The notes beneath the pieces were generated by a model, which did not search any database, was not told the origin of the DNA, and saw only the letters and a list, made by a program, of their open reading frames with translations. Both the position numbers and the translations under genes were made by a program. Shown here one piece after another: positions 44,801-53,822 of a stretch of DNA of 64,000 nucleotides (the stretch's first letter is position 1; each line of letters starts with the position of its first letter). The stretch comes from Caldisericia bacterium (GTDB lineage: Bacteria; Caldisericota; Caldisericia; JAAYUI01). The DNA lies in assembly GCA_017999835.1 (NCBI GenBank), contig JAGNLA010000001.1, positions 62,001 through 126,000 of the forward strand, in the 5' to 3' direction.

Positions 44801-47800
44801 CACCTCGTGCGTGTAGGCTGCATCAAACCATTCATGCATGTAATATGGAGCATTTGAACGATCGTTGTTGTCATCACCGTACTTATATGCATTGATGTAT
44901 ACGGGCGTGATTTCGTTGTCCGAGACGCAGTGGTCTGAAGGTCTCATGAACCTTGCCATTCCACCTGCACGCATACCACCAATATCCATACCGTAGTCGG
45001 TAACTTCACAATTTGCGGCTTTTGTCAAATCGACAGAATAGTCGCCATTATTAACCAAATAGGTTCTGGCATCGACCATACCACCAGACCAGGTATTGGT
45101 TGAGAAGTAATAAGTTCCAATGATTTCTGTTTCCCAATCACCGAAGCTGATTTTGCCGTCGTCGTTGAAGTCTTGCCTATCCGTAAACATGGCAGCACCG
45201 GTTCTCCAACTGTTGCGCATCGGCATTGGAAGACCCATTGTTCTGCCGTCGCCCATGCCCACGTGGATTGGTTCATCCATTCCTTCAATCTGGAATGCAA
45301 TACCCCTGTCTTGCCAGATGTACACAAAAGCATCGTTACAAGCTGCTTCAACCTGCATTGGTAAGTTTTCGGTGATTCTTACGTTGAGATGAATGTCCTG
45401 GCCGATTGGAATTCTGTCTGGCATGCCTGAAATTGTCAAGCCGTGGACAGGTATATATGTTTCGTTCTTGTCAGAACAGCAGTCCTGGAAAGTTTTTGTT
45501 GTGCCATCAAACAAGACAACTTCGATTTCGATTTTTCCTGAACCAACGGGAGTGAGTTCATCGGCGATCATCACATTATCCACACCCGTATAGTTCATAC
45601 GATGGTTCCAACGAAGGAAACCGTTTTGCTCAATGGCGGCATACACCAGTTTATCCGGGCCGTAGCCTGTAATACCAGTGAAATCGGCACCGTCAAACTC
45701 GTTGTATGTGTAGTTTGTGTTATCAATAATAACCTGCTGTGAATAGTCATAAACCAATGGAAGTTTGATCATTCCTCCAAAACCAAAGTCAGTTGTTATT
45801 CTGCCGGTGATCGGATCCATAACCTTTGGCTTTTTGAATGGTCCAGTGATTTTGATGCGTTTGAGCATCAATCCTTGCGAGGTTGGATTTGTGGTTGTAC
45901 CTGGGTCAAAGGTGTAGTGATTACCATTGCCATCTTTTAAAACAAAGAAAATTCCATAGTCGGTCAGAGGCATGAATTCGACGCCGAGTTTGTTGAAGTT
46001 AACCTTCCTTTGTAACTCATCGTCATCTCTGTCTCTGCCTAAAGCTCTACTGGATTTGTTGTATCGTTGACCCCATTCAGACCAAATGGCTGGATAGGAG
46101 TTCCACCCATGGACAAGACCTCTTATGGCTCCGTCAGGGATATTGATGGTTCTGCCAACGTGAGTTTGCCCACCAGGATAAACACGGAAATCATCTTGAT
46201 AATTACGAAGGATTGGATTGTAAGGAAACTGGATTTGAGGCGCTGGGAACTCGAGCGGGAAGGAGGCCAGGTAACCAGAGGTATAGTTTTGTTTTGAATA
46301 CTGGAGACCGTGGTCGATGATCTGGAATTCGGAGAAATTGAGCTTTCCATCAATTGGTGGGGTTTTAACCGTAACATAGCCTGAATAGTCGAGACCGAGA
46401 TGAGTTTCAAGACTGAACTGGGCAGGATGAAGTCTTTTGCTATTGTAGTCAAGCATAATCGAATGACTTGAGAGTCTCAACTTAACTGTTCCTGGTTCAA
46501 CAGGTTTTATCGTTGCCAGTGCCCATCCACCAACATCAGTCGTGCTGAAAAAGCCTCTGCTTGTGATGTAGGTTGGAATACCAAAAGTTTCGATTTTGCC
46601 AAACCTGACACCAGTTTTAGGATCGACGGTTTCATTGTCAAAGACGCCGAGGAAGTCGCCCTTCGTTACAATGCCTCTTGGAATAAAGCCATCGTCTTCG
46701 TAAGAGTTCTTGGTAATATCAGCAGAGAGGTCATTGTCTGTAAGTTCAGTGACTGCCTTAACTTCAACGGGCTTCTGCGTTCCGGTGTATGCTGGAGGAA
46801 TGAAGTTTGGATCATCACCAAGGTAGTCACCTGAGTCAAGAACACCAGGGATTGGTCCGACATCGTTCCAGTACCAGAAGTAATACCTGTGGCTGTTAAG
46901 GTACTCAATGATGTATTTCTGTCCGTTTTCGCCTGTGGCAGTTGCCATCCAGAGAATGCCTGATCCTGTTGCGTTGAAGAAAACAATTGAGTTTTCATTT
47001 TTCCCAAGAGCAAACGGGATGCAGCAAGTGTCGTTGACATCTGTGGGGTTGTCGCCATCGTAGCACTCAAGTGAGACATTTGGAAATCTCTCTTCAAGCT
47101 GGTCAAGGCATTTTCTTGTCGAAGCGAGCTCAAGCCATTCCGAATAAACCCTGAGATATCCTGCTTCAAAACAATCATAACTGTCAGAAATTGATAGCGG
47201 AACAATTGGCTGCGGGAATGCAGCCGGAACTGCCGTTTGAGTCTGCAGAGGATTGGCAATGTTGTCAGTGGGCATGTATCTGGTTGCAAAGAACATATCC
47301 TGATACGCGCCAGACACTGGCATTAGCTTGTCCTTGGATCCAGCGAGCTCAGCAAAAGCGTAAACACAGACCGGCTCGTAAGCGCCATTGTGTAGCAATG
47401 AGCCTCTGTATGGCGTTATTTCGAAATTGAGTTCAGGTTTATCGAAAGTAATAACATCTGTCTGGTCGAACGGGGATATGCCATTTTGGTTGATGTCTTT
47501 TATTGTTATGTAGACCTTGTCACCCTTCTGGAGGTTTATGCCCGTCTTTATCTTTATCTTTGATGTTTGTTCGACACGAAGCGGTTTGTCGGTTTCAACA
47601 TAAAGTTCCATTTTGCCAGGGAGCATCGGGATGTCTATGCCGGTCTGTGAGCCACATTTTTTTGTTGAGAGACCGTAAATCTGGTATTGATGTACCCAAA
47701 CATTCCACTCATCAACAATATCGCCGCACTGGTACGCATAGAAGCCCATCTTCAACGGACTCATTCTTACGTCGCCATAATCTATGATGTTGTTATTGTT

Positions 47801-49966
47801 TATATCATTATAGATTGTTTCGTTTGGCTGGAGTTCACCGTCAGGCTGAAGGTTCCCCTGAGCCTGATCGTAGAAACAAAGTGTCGACTGCAAAGCCATA
47901 AGCGCTTGACCAACGTCAAGATCGCCCTGTGTGACTACTGAACCAGCTTTATATGTTGCAGTTGTGTTATTCCTATAAACTTCAGTATCGAAAAGCCTTA
48001 TGTCGGAAACCTCAACAAGATTGTTGTTTGTAGAGGATTTTCGGTAGATTGACTTGTTGCATCCATATTGACCCGACACATCAACTGGAGTTTTGTAAAG
48101 AGCGCTAAACTTTACAAGCCCTTCGCCACCCCAAATTGGGGGTACGGTTCTGTAGGCATCTGGACAGTCAAGGTCACCCTTTGCACCGATAAATGATTCT
48201 GCCTGAGACAAAGATTTGTAATCATCGAGAAGGTTTGCAGGATATGTGTCAGATTCGGGGTCAAAACTGTTGTCAATTCCATTGTCGTTAAATATTGAGA
48301 CGCCATAGAAAGACCTATAGTTTGAATGGATATTAAAGAATGTCGAGACCGGTAGACTGAATAACTGAGCAGTCGGTTCGAGCGAAGTGTCTTTGTTTAT
48401 GTTTTGCGACCCGGTCAATGGTTTGCCATTGGGATCAAAGATTGATGCTGCAGCAGTAGACGGATCCTTGCCTGACCAGATGTCAGACTCGACCATGATA
48501 TCGTAAGTTGGCGCCTTTGGACCACATTTAAGTGTTTCAACAGCCAAGAGCAAATCGCCTGGCATCATGCCACCAAGCGAACAGACTCCATAACCATTTG
48601 TTGCGCCAGATCTTTTCGCATTCGTATTGATATCCGTCAGTGCAAAGTCAGCGCTCCCGACAGACGCTATCGAGTCGGCCTTCCTGTAGATGAATTCACC
48701 CGGATTGTACATGCTGTTGACAGAAACATTCTCAGAGTGCATTTCTGTGTTTGGAGCGACAGAGCCCGTATACACAAACTGTATTAGAGATTTGCCAACA
48801 TCAAGATCATCCCCAGGGTCAAGAACGCCAAGGGTACCGTTGTCAATTACCGACGAGCCAGCAAGATATGTTCTTGGCTTGCCTGTCGACATTATCACGA
48901 CGACATCGGTAAGTCTGACGTCGCCGTTTGCGACGACTGGTTGTGTAATAAGATTTGTAGTTCTTTTATATATCCACTCGCCTGGCGTGTAATGACTATC
49001 AGTACTTATATTTTCACAGTGCCATTCTTCACCCTGTTCAAAATTTGCATCATTATCCGAAACAAATGTGACCAAAGGACTATTCAAATCCCATCTGGCA
49101 ATTGGCTGATAGGAAACAGGTCTTGGTTTGAGTGTTGTGCCAATTGAAGGGATTATTGGATAGTCTGTTGTTGGAGATTTGTCCTGGATGAGAGGGAAGT
49201 CTGGCATGTCGCACCAGCCAAGCTGGAAGAGTCGTGTGTAAATCGGTGGTTTTTTGTTGACCGGATCAGGCATGAATCCATCCCACATCTCTTGGTCAAC
49301 TCTGAAATATATTGGTTTGTTTGGAATATATGATGGTTGCGCAGTTCCATCTTGCTTAGTCGGGAGTATGAAATATGGCCCCTGGGTATTGTTTGAAGAA
49401 ATTGGGTCAACAAAACAGTTGTGGTTGTTGAGAACACAATCCCAGCTGACTGATATGTCAGGATCGTTCATATAATTTGGATCTTGAGGGTTTGAGTACC
49501 CATAATATCGACAATCATTGAAACTTCCATCGGGATCAAGCCAAAGTTGCCCAGCAGAGTCAATAACTGCAAAATATTTTGAACTGAGTGCGTTTGATTT
49601 GTATATATCCCTGTCAAGATAGAACATGCACCAGTAAACAGGTTGCGTTGAGGCGGTCTCAGTAGCTCTTACATTATATCCGCCAGAAACAGCAAGCTGG
49701 GCATCAGGCATTCTGAAAACACCACGACCCCATGTGACTCGGCTTTTTGCACCGAAAGAATAATCGGATGCCTCAATAAGCTGGTCGCCACTCCATGAGT
49801 AACCTACAGGGGCAAAACGAATAGCTGCAAATACTGCAGTCTTGTTATTTGTAACGGCTTTTGCCGGTGTGTAGCTAATTAAGGTTGAGCATAGTATTAC
49901 TGAAAGTAGTACGCAGTAACCTTTTTTTTTCATATCAATCAAAATATTGTTCAAATCAATCTTCAT
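41828..49966 (-). CDS. Giant secreted multidomain surface protein with Ig-like and CuAO-N C terminus
   Basis: 2712 residues from the ATG at 49966, chosen because it lies 7 nt after a good -10 box; the ATG at 49975 overlaps that box. Signal peptide about 12-38 (MKKKGYCVLLSVILCSTLISYTPAKA). The N-terminal third has repeats of the form HSENVSVNSMYNPGEFIYRK...DV/GD with DPGDDLDVGKSLIQF. Calcium-loop-like motifs are scattered: DINNNNIIDYGD, DFNDDGKISFGD, DYNEDGIIQRGN, DREKDGLLNYKD. The C terminus has two glucodextranase-like Ig domains and a degenerate CuAO-N1-type domain (WVPVDALRAMFGASYE). Cysteine pairs are frequent. No protease motif is recognised; a structural or adhesive role is inferred. 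Divergent from the C25 gene. Confidence 0.8.
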   Translation of the reverse strand: MKIDLNNILIDMKKKGYCVLLSVILCSTLISYTPAKAVTNNKTAVFAAIRFAPVGYSWSGDQLIEASDYSFGAKSRVTWGRGVFRMPDAQLAVSGGYNVRATETASTQPVYWCMFYLDRDIYKSNALSSKYFAVIDSAGQLWLDPDGSFNDCRYYGYSNPQDPNYMNDPDISVSWDCVLNNHNCFVDPISSNNTQGPYFILPTKQDGTAQPSYIPNKPIYFRVDQEMWDGFMPDPVNKKPPIYTRLFQLGWCDMPDFPLIQDKSPTTDYPIIPSIGTTLKPRPVSYQPIARWDLNSPLVTFVSDNDANFEQGEEWHCENISTDSHYTPGEWIYKRTTNLITQPVVANGDVRLTDVVVIMSTGKPRTYLAGSSVIDNGTLGVLDPGDDLDVGKSLIQFVYTGSVAPNTEMHSENVSVNSMYNPGEFIYRKADSIASVGSADFALTDINTNAKRSGATNGYGVCSLGGMMPGDLLLAVETLKCGPKAPTYDIMVESDIWSGKDPSTAAASIFDPNGKPLTGSQNINKDTSLEPTAQLFSLPVSTFFNIHSNYRSFYGVSIFNDNGIDNSFDPESDTYPANLLDDYKSLSQAESFIGAKGDLDCPDAYRTVPPIWGGEGLVKFSALYKTPVDVSGQYGCNKSIYRKSSTNNNLVEVSDIRLFDTEVYRNNTTATYKAGSVVTQGDLDVGQALMALQSTLCFYDQAQGNLQPDGELQPNETIYNDINNNNIIDYGDVRMSPLKMGFYAYQCGDIVDEWNVWVHQYQIYGLSTKKCGSQTGIDIPMLPGKMELYVETDKPLRVEQTSKIKIKTGINLQKGDKVYITIKDINQNGISPFDQTDVITFDKPELNFEITPYRGSLLHNGAYEPVCVYAFAELAGSKDKLMPVSGAYQDMFFATRYMPTDNIANPLQTQTAVPAAFPQPIVPLSISDSYDCFEAGYLRVYSEWLELASTRKCLDQLEERFPNVSLECYDGDNPTDVNDTCCIPFALGKNENSIVFFNATGSGILWMATATGENGQKYIIEYLNSHRYYFWYWNDVGPIPGVLDSGDYLGDDPNFIPPAYTGTQKPVEVKAVTELTDNDLSADITKNSYEDDGFIPRGIVTKGDFLGVFDNETVDPKTGVRFGKIETFGIPTYITSRGFFSTTDVGGWALATIKPVEPGTVKLRLSSHSIMLDYNSKRLHPAQFSLETHLGLDYSGYVTVKTPPIDGKLNFSEFQIIDHGLQYSKQNYTSGYLASFPLEFPAPQIQFPYNPILRNYQDDFRVYPGGQTHVGRTINIPDGAIRGLVHGWNSYPAIWSEWGQRYNKSSRALGRDRDDDELQRKVNFNKLGVEFMPLTDYGIFFVLKDGNGNHYTFDPGTTTNPTSQGLMLKRIKITGPFKKPKVMDPITGRITTDFGFGGMIKLPLVYDYSQQVIIDNTNYTYNEFDGADFTGITGYGPDKLVYAAIEQNGFLRWNHRMNYTGVDNVMIADELTPVGSGKIEIEVVLFDGTTKTFQDCCSDKNETYIPVHGLTISGMPDRIPIGQDIHLNVRITENLPMQVEAACNDAFVYIWQDRGIAFQIEGMDEPIHVGMGDGRTMGLPMPMRNSWRTGAAMFTDRQDFNDDGKISFGDWETEIIGTYYFSTNTWSGGMVDARTYLVNNGDYSVDLTKAANCEVTDYGMDIGGMRAGGMARFMRPSDHCVSDNEITPVYINAYKYGDDNNDRSNAPYYMHEWFDAAYTHEVYLAGEARVPIEPAEDLNVTVSPQPLTAGVANEFVDPTQPLTISVTDSAGVFVNLLEGVPDMMGDRTVDEEDAWINCFKDWHPDQTERYGFGARLPQYYWVRTDLHNTSDDFYSNNFFFSNWQDDKDSFQPITIDFTKARIGTYIFKGFVANDAGEFDLTVFTPDRKHMGTAKVKVALPKVEYKITNTEDTERKEFVTPGEPDFIMTAADNRIYKITAVCRNVQGKLIKQPPESVRTCNSKVLYPAHFTPVINIPSNMKPRNWWPCSSCKTTYGIHIGFDYNEDGIIQRGNNELNTFGTFATQREFEAWDSSTRDSYILPMYSNVYYNTTNVHFNDNTFSNRASIYLQPEYQWDITGWGLGCIYNKAYDGTFLFVDREKDGLLNYKDFLLLDELGSVTFYIFAEDTVNVGGLVACNNYTADKVYGDVAGAPMPYYTDPGFAMMRYRYTLSSGYLKGQEMGSRDGTFCLDWDAFADTFAKVGSPQFSFKSADTEMPLGTELLSVSNYDLVYDYENALLVEAKPADDRDLSIKGGGSIFVTGSEHSFKGMGTFAKLPDRTAPITYMTIIPDGEGKGVTQFGYKSKNTLLDKMPYELSLKDSPVDYYLYPVLEMDSAAGLGIEVVEPDSIITNTKNEVVIKITDRATKAIVTDAKVRLISDEFDVDTTTDLKGTAKFEINPTQTGRIIIKATAAKYVGGEKIVYIGKLRNPPVLNIDAYPQSTNQKTVTIKGKTSPGAKVTVGQQSAQVSSDGSFSVKITLQEGVNNLTVRAELADIPPATEQISIVLDTIPPEFLISKIPELFGAQEYEINGRVEPGSKVMINGVEATVVYDLFVAKVNLKTGNNTIKLEAYDQSGNINKKEFIIPVFERFIGYIVKGQKNVYNEKNEVISEMQVPTADDLWVPVDALRAMFGASYELSGTICTLKIFGMTIIFESGSTSALIDNDTVTLVDAPRMYNGAIFLSPATIANNLSIDCLADPVKGTVNFAKIWLP

Positions 49967-49973
49967 GATTTGC

Positions 49974-50001
49974 ATTTTATTTGTTCATTTCATCATGTCA
50001 A
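49974..50001 (-). promoter_or_regulatory. Promoter of the giant-protein gene (leaderless)
   Basis: Minus strand TTGACA (49996-50001), 16-bp spacer, TAAAAT (49974-49979). An ATG begins 7 nt after the -10, at the expected transcription start, and no Shine-Dalgarno is present. Confidence 0.7.
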
Positions 50002-50019
50002 GACATTTTGACCGCACTC

Positions 50020-50047
50020 TTGTGGTTTAAGGATGAAATGATATGAT
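50020..50047 (+). promoter_or_regulatory. Promoter of the C25 protease gene (near-leaderless)
   Basis: TTGTGG (50020-50025), 16-bp spacer, TATGAT (50042-50047). The ATG begins 9 nt after the -10 and lacks a Shine-Dalgarno. Confidence 0.6.
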
Positions 50048-50056
50048 ATTTGACAA

Positions 50057-52225
50057 ATGAAGAATTTGATTGCCATTCTGACGTCGCTGATACTTCTGCC
50101 GTTTTTCTCGTGTATTAATCAAGTTACGGCAAAAACCGAACCCGGGTACCTGATAATATCGGCCACAAGTTCATCTTCAATCGATAATCTCATCCAATAC
50201 AGGAAGTCCCAGGGATTTAACGTAATCGTAAAGAACACAAAAGACTTTTCCAATTCTGATGGAAAAGTTACAGCAACTTCTATCATGGAATTTCTAAAAG
50301 AGAATGTGAAAATAAATGACATCAGATATTTACTGATTGTTGGATACGACTATGAAATTCCAATGGTGATATGCCACCCTGAAGGCAACTTGCCATCTTT
50401 AGACATGCTTGTTGCCACCCCTACAGATTACCCTTATTGTTGCCCAAACTCGCCATGGGACAAGGATGGGGATGGAAAACTAGGGGAATGGCCAGACGAT
50501 GGCATTTGTGCTTTCGAACCAGAAATTGCTGTTGGAAGAATACCGTTTTCAGAACCCAAGAAGGTTTCTAATGCGTGTACATCGATCATTGAATTCGATT
50601 CACTTTCTGACTGGCAGAAATCAAAACTACTTTTTGCAGGAGCAATGTTAGGCTACAAAGGTGAAGTCTGGGAAGGAAAACTTCTCGAACGAACCGATGG
50701 TGGTTATTATTGCGATAAAGTCTGGGAAGATAATTTTGCAGGCAACAGTTTCTCAAGATTCAGAATGTACGAGAAAGAAGGTTTCCTTCCATCACCGTTT
50801 GCATGCGAAGAGCCACTTAACGGCTCAAATCTTATTGATAAAATCAGCGATCGGTACGGTCTGGTTCTCTGGACTGGTCACGGCAACTCTGAATCGGTAG
50901 TACGAACCGTGTGGTCTAACAGCGGAAACAAATCTGCGCCAGGGAAAGGAGAAACCGCACAGCCAAAGCTTGTCACCGCTGACATTGTACAAACGAAAAC
51001 AGTAAAATGGGGAATTGTTGTTGCGGCATCATGTTCTACTGCTGATCCCTCCAATACAACCAACCTGGGGGCAAGTTTTATCAGCTCAGGAGCATCAGGA
51101 TATATCGGTTCATCCAGGGTTTCGTGGTCTCCATCGTATTGGAGGGGGCCACAAGATGGTGGCATGGATACGATACTCCATCTTTTTTGCAAATACATAT
51201 CAAAACCCGGAATGACTCAGGGTATGGCATTGGCAAAGGCCAAAGAAGAATTTGGAAGGCTATACTTTTACGGCGACAAGGAAGATCCCGAAGGCGCTGC
51301 TCAAATGAATCTGTACAACTATAACCTCTATGGGGATCCGGCAGTAACATTGCGATCGAACGAAGTGTTCCCAAACATTATCGTTGATGAGCCTTCGATC
51401 AGAAGCCATCCTTCATCACAAGCCGAATGGTCAGGGTTGCTCTCGGGCAATATCGACGAATCCTTCAAGATTCAGGTTGTTCCGTCGCAAAAAGACATGG
51501 CATGGGCAATACCTGTAATGGTTCTCGGGGAAAACAAATGGAACATATCAGTCACTATTCCCGCAGAAATAGAATCTGGCAGGCGAACCTGGCTAATTAG
51601 AATCACCCAGGGCAAGAATTTTTCAACCATCCCCATTGTCCTCAACATTGGTGACTTATCAGAGATAGACATGGCAAAAAACACAACACCAGGATTGATA
51701 GGAAAGAAAATGCCGTTTTCTATCACTCTCCCAAACACAAAAAACGTCAAACTGTACGAATTTATCATTAAATATGATCCTTATGATGTTGAGCTTTCCA
51801 GTATAGATCATCTGAAAAAACCCAGCTCGAAGTTTGAAATAATCGACAATTATTTCGGAATGGCATACATTAGGGGCGAAGGCACATTTGCAGACGACCT
51901 GGTAAAGGTAAACTTCAAGGCTTCAAAAACATTCACAGGAAAGCCTATTGCTGTCTCATCGATAAGGCTTATTACCGACAAATCAACCAATCTAGTTGCC
52001 TACCCATATACAATTGAAATCAGACGCGACTCAAGGGATGACTGGAGACTTATGGCTGATTTTAATGACACAGGAACAGTCGACGATGCTGATATGGCTA
52101 TCGCAATTCAGCACATATTTTCACCTGCAAACCCATACCGTAAAGTCTTTGATCTCAAAAACGATGGCAAGCTGAACGTTCTCGATCTTTTGGAAATCAA
52201 AGCAAGATTCACTCACGTTCAATAG
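50057..52225 (+). CDS. Secreted C25 (gingipain-type) cysteine protease with cohesin-like and dockerin modules
   Basis: 722 residues. Signal peptide about 1-25. The Peptidase C25 catalytic dyad is recognisable: H275 in LVLWTGHGNSESV and C326 in VVAASCSTAD. The N-terminal subdomain (PGYLIISATSSSSIDNLIQYRKSQGFNVIVK, IRYLLIVGYDYEIP) and the GRIPFSEP step fit the family. Then a beta-sandwich, a cohesin-like domain (about 540-655, VKLYEFIIKYDPYDVELSS) and a C-terminal dockerin with degenerate first loop (DFNDTGTVDDAD, from 668) and second loop DLKNDGKLNVLD (from 699). C25 enzymes cleave after Arg or Lys in Porphyromonas; specificity here is unknown. Same module order as the two subtilases. Confidence 0.88.
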   Translation: MKNLIAILTSLILLPFFSCINQVTAKTEPGYLIISATSSSSIDNLIQYRKSQGFNVIVKNTKDFSNSDGKVTATSIMEFLKENVKINDIRYLLIVGYDYEIPMVICHPEGNLPSLDMLVATPTDYPYCCPNSPWDKDGDGKLGEWPDDGICAFEPEIAVGRIPFSEPKKVSNACTSIIEFDSLSDWQKSKLLFAGAMLGYKGEVWEGKLLERTDGGYYCDKVWEDNFAGNSFSRFRMYEKEGFLPSPFACEEPLNGSNLIDKISDRYGLVLWTGHGNSESVVRTVWSNSGNKSAPGKGETAQPKLVTADIVQTKTVKWGIVVAASCSTADPSNTTNLGASFISSGASGYIGSSRVSWSPSYWRGPQDGGMDTILHLFCKYISKPGMTQGMALAKAKEEFGRLYFYGDKEDPEGAAQMNLYNYNLYGDPAVTLRSNEVFPNIIVDEPSIRSHPSSQAEWSGLLSGNIDESFKIQVVPSQKDMAWAIPVMVLGENKWNISVTIPAEIESGRRTWLIRITQGKNFSTIPIVLNIGDLSEIDMAKNTTPGLIGKKMPFSITLPNTKNVKLYEFIIKYDPYDVELSSIDHLKKPSSKFEIIDNYFGMAYIRGEGTFADDLVKVNFKASKTFTGKPIAVSSIRLITDKSTNLVAYPYTIEIRRDSRDDWRLMADFNDTGTVDDADMAIAIQHIFSPANPYRKVFDLKNDGKLNVLDLLEIKARFTHVQ

Positions 52226-52256
52226 CCAGTTCCTGACTAACTGCTATAATATAAAT

Positions 52257-52291
52257 AAACCCCCGAATTGTATCGGGGGTTTATTATTTTA
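52257..52291. terminator. Bidirectional terminator between the C25 gene and purH
   Basis: A 10-bp stem (52257-52266 with 52273-52282), loop ATTGTA, T-rich tail on both strands. It serves both convergent genes. Confidence 0.85.
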
Positions 52292-52304
52292 CCGCTAAAC
52301 TTTA

Positions 52305-53822
52305 TTAATGGAGAAAGTGTCTTTGTCCGGTTATCACAACGCCAATACCCAGTTCATTTGCTTTTTCAATGACTTTTTCATCGTTAACCGATCCGCCTGG
52401 TTCAATAATCGCCTTCACGCCATAGCTTTTTGCAAGCTCAATAGTATCCGGGAATGGGATGAAACCGTCTGAAGCGAGATAACATCCAACCGATTTATCT
52501 CCTGCCTGCTCAAGGGCGATTTTTGCTGAGCCCACTCTGTTGGGCTGGCCAGCGCCAACGCCGATGGTTGTGAATCCCTTTGTTGCCACTATGGCGTTAC
52601 TCTTGACATGCTTGGCAACTGTCATTGCAAACACAAGCTCTTTTAGATCGTTCTCTGATACTGGGGCGGTACCTGCAACCTTGAGTTCAGTAAAGATTGA
52701 ATTGTCGTATTCCTGAACAAGCGTGCCAAACAGTGTTGACCTTAGGCTTAAAGATGGTTTCTTTGTAAAACTGGATTTTATCACTATTGTGCTTTTTTTC
52801 TTTGCAAACACCTCAAGCGCGCCTGGGAGGAATTCAGTAGCAATCATTATGTCGGTTTTAATTTTCATGATTTCTTCAGCAGTGACAACATCGCATGGTC
52901 TGTTGATCGCGATAATCCCACCAAATCTTGATACAGGATCGCATTCTGTTGCCATCTTGTAAGCTTCGAGGACATTTTTCCCAATCGCCACTCCGCATGG
53001 GGTGAGATGTTTGACGACAACAGCTGCTGGAGAGTCAAACTCCAGAACCGTAGAGATGGCAGCGTCCATGTCCAAAATGTTGTTGTAGGAAACTTCTTTG
53101 CCATGCAAGTGCTCAATTTTCCACTCACCCATGCCAAGGCTGTAGAGTCCGGCTTTTTGGTGTGGGTTTTCGCCGTATCTCATCGGCATGATTTGCTTGG
53201 CGTTGACTGTTTTGTCAAACGAGAATTCATTACCAGCAGATGTTTCTTGGCAAGACTCAAAGTAGGATGAAATCACATCGTCATAATGGCAGGTTTTCTT
53301 AAAAGCGTAGATGGCAAGATTCTTTTTGTAGTCAGGCTCAAATCTACCATTTTGAAGCCTTTCTATGAATTCCGGATACTGGTCGGGATTACTCAGAATC
53401 ACAACATGTTGATGGTTTTTTGCGGCTGCACGAATCATTGCCACGCCACCAATGTCTATCTCTTCAATTGCCTGTTCAAACGTGCAGTTTTGCTTTCCGG
53501 TGGTCTGTTCGAACGGATAAAGGTTACAGACTACGATGTCGATGGTCGGAAAACTCATTGTCTGCATCTGTTCCATGTGCTTTGCGTCGGCTCTGTTTGC
53601 AAGGATGCCTGCATAAATTTTTGGATGGAGCGTTTTCACTCTTCCACCCAAAATTTCCGGACTGCCAGTGAAATTGCTCACGTCCATAACATCAAAACCG
53701 TTTTCGCGCAACATTTTTGCTGTTCCGCCTGTTGAAAGAAGTTTATACCCATTTTCAATAAGAACACGCGCAAGCGGTTCAAGTCCTGATTTGTTCGAAA
53801 CCGAAATAAGTGCATAACTCAT
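52305..53822 (-). CDS. purH: Bifunctional AICAR formyltransferase / IMP cyclohydrolase
   Basis: 505 residues. The N-terminal cyclohydrolase domain has FTGSPEILGGRVKTLHPKIYAGIL; the C-terminal transformylase has VVKHLTPCGVAIG and ends IGVVITGQRHFLH. It carries out the last two steps of IMP synthesis. Overlaps purN by 4 nt in the purM-purN-purH operon. Length is standard. Confidence 0.96.
   Translation of the reverse strand: MSYALISVSNKSGLEPLARVLIENGYKLLSTGGTAKMLRENGFDVMDVSNFTGSPEILGGRVKTLHPKIYAGILANRADAKHMEQMQTMSFPTIDIVVCNLYPFEQTTGKQNCTFEQAIEEIDIGGVAMIRAAAKNHQHVVILSNPDQYPEFIERLQNGRFEPDYKKNLAIYAFKKTCHYDDVISSYFESCQETSAGNEFSFDKTVNAKQIMPMRYGENPHQKAGLYSLGMGEWKIEHLHGKEVSYNNILDMDAAISTVLEFDSPAAVVVKHLTPCGVAIGKNVLEAYKMATECDPVSRFGGIIAINRPCDVVTAEEIMKIKTDIMIATEFLPGALEVFAKKKSTIVIKSSFTKKPSLSLRSTLFGTLVQEYDNSIFTELKVAGTAPVSENDLKELVFAMTVAKHVKSNAIVATKGFTTIGVGAGQPNRVGSAKIALEQAGDKSVGCYLASDGFIPFPDTIELAKSYGVKAIIEPGGSVNDEKVIEKANELGIGVVITGQRHFLH

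Noticed and set aside
46666-47289. 207-codon minus-strand ORF
   Set aside because: Out-of-frame reading within the giant gene, low-complexity and without a start signal.
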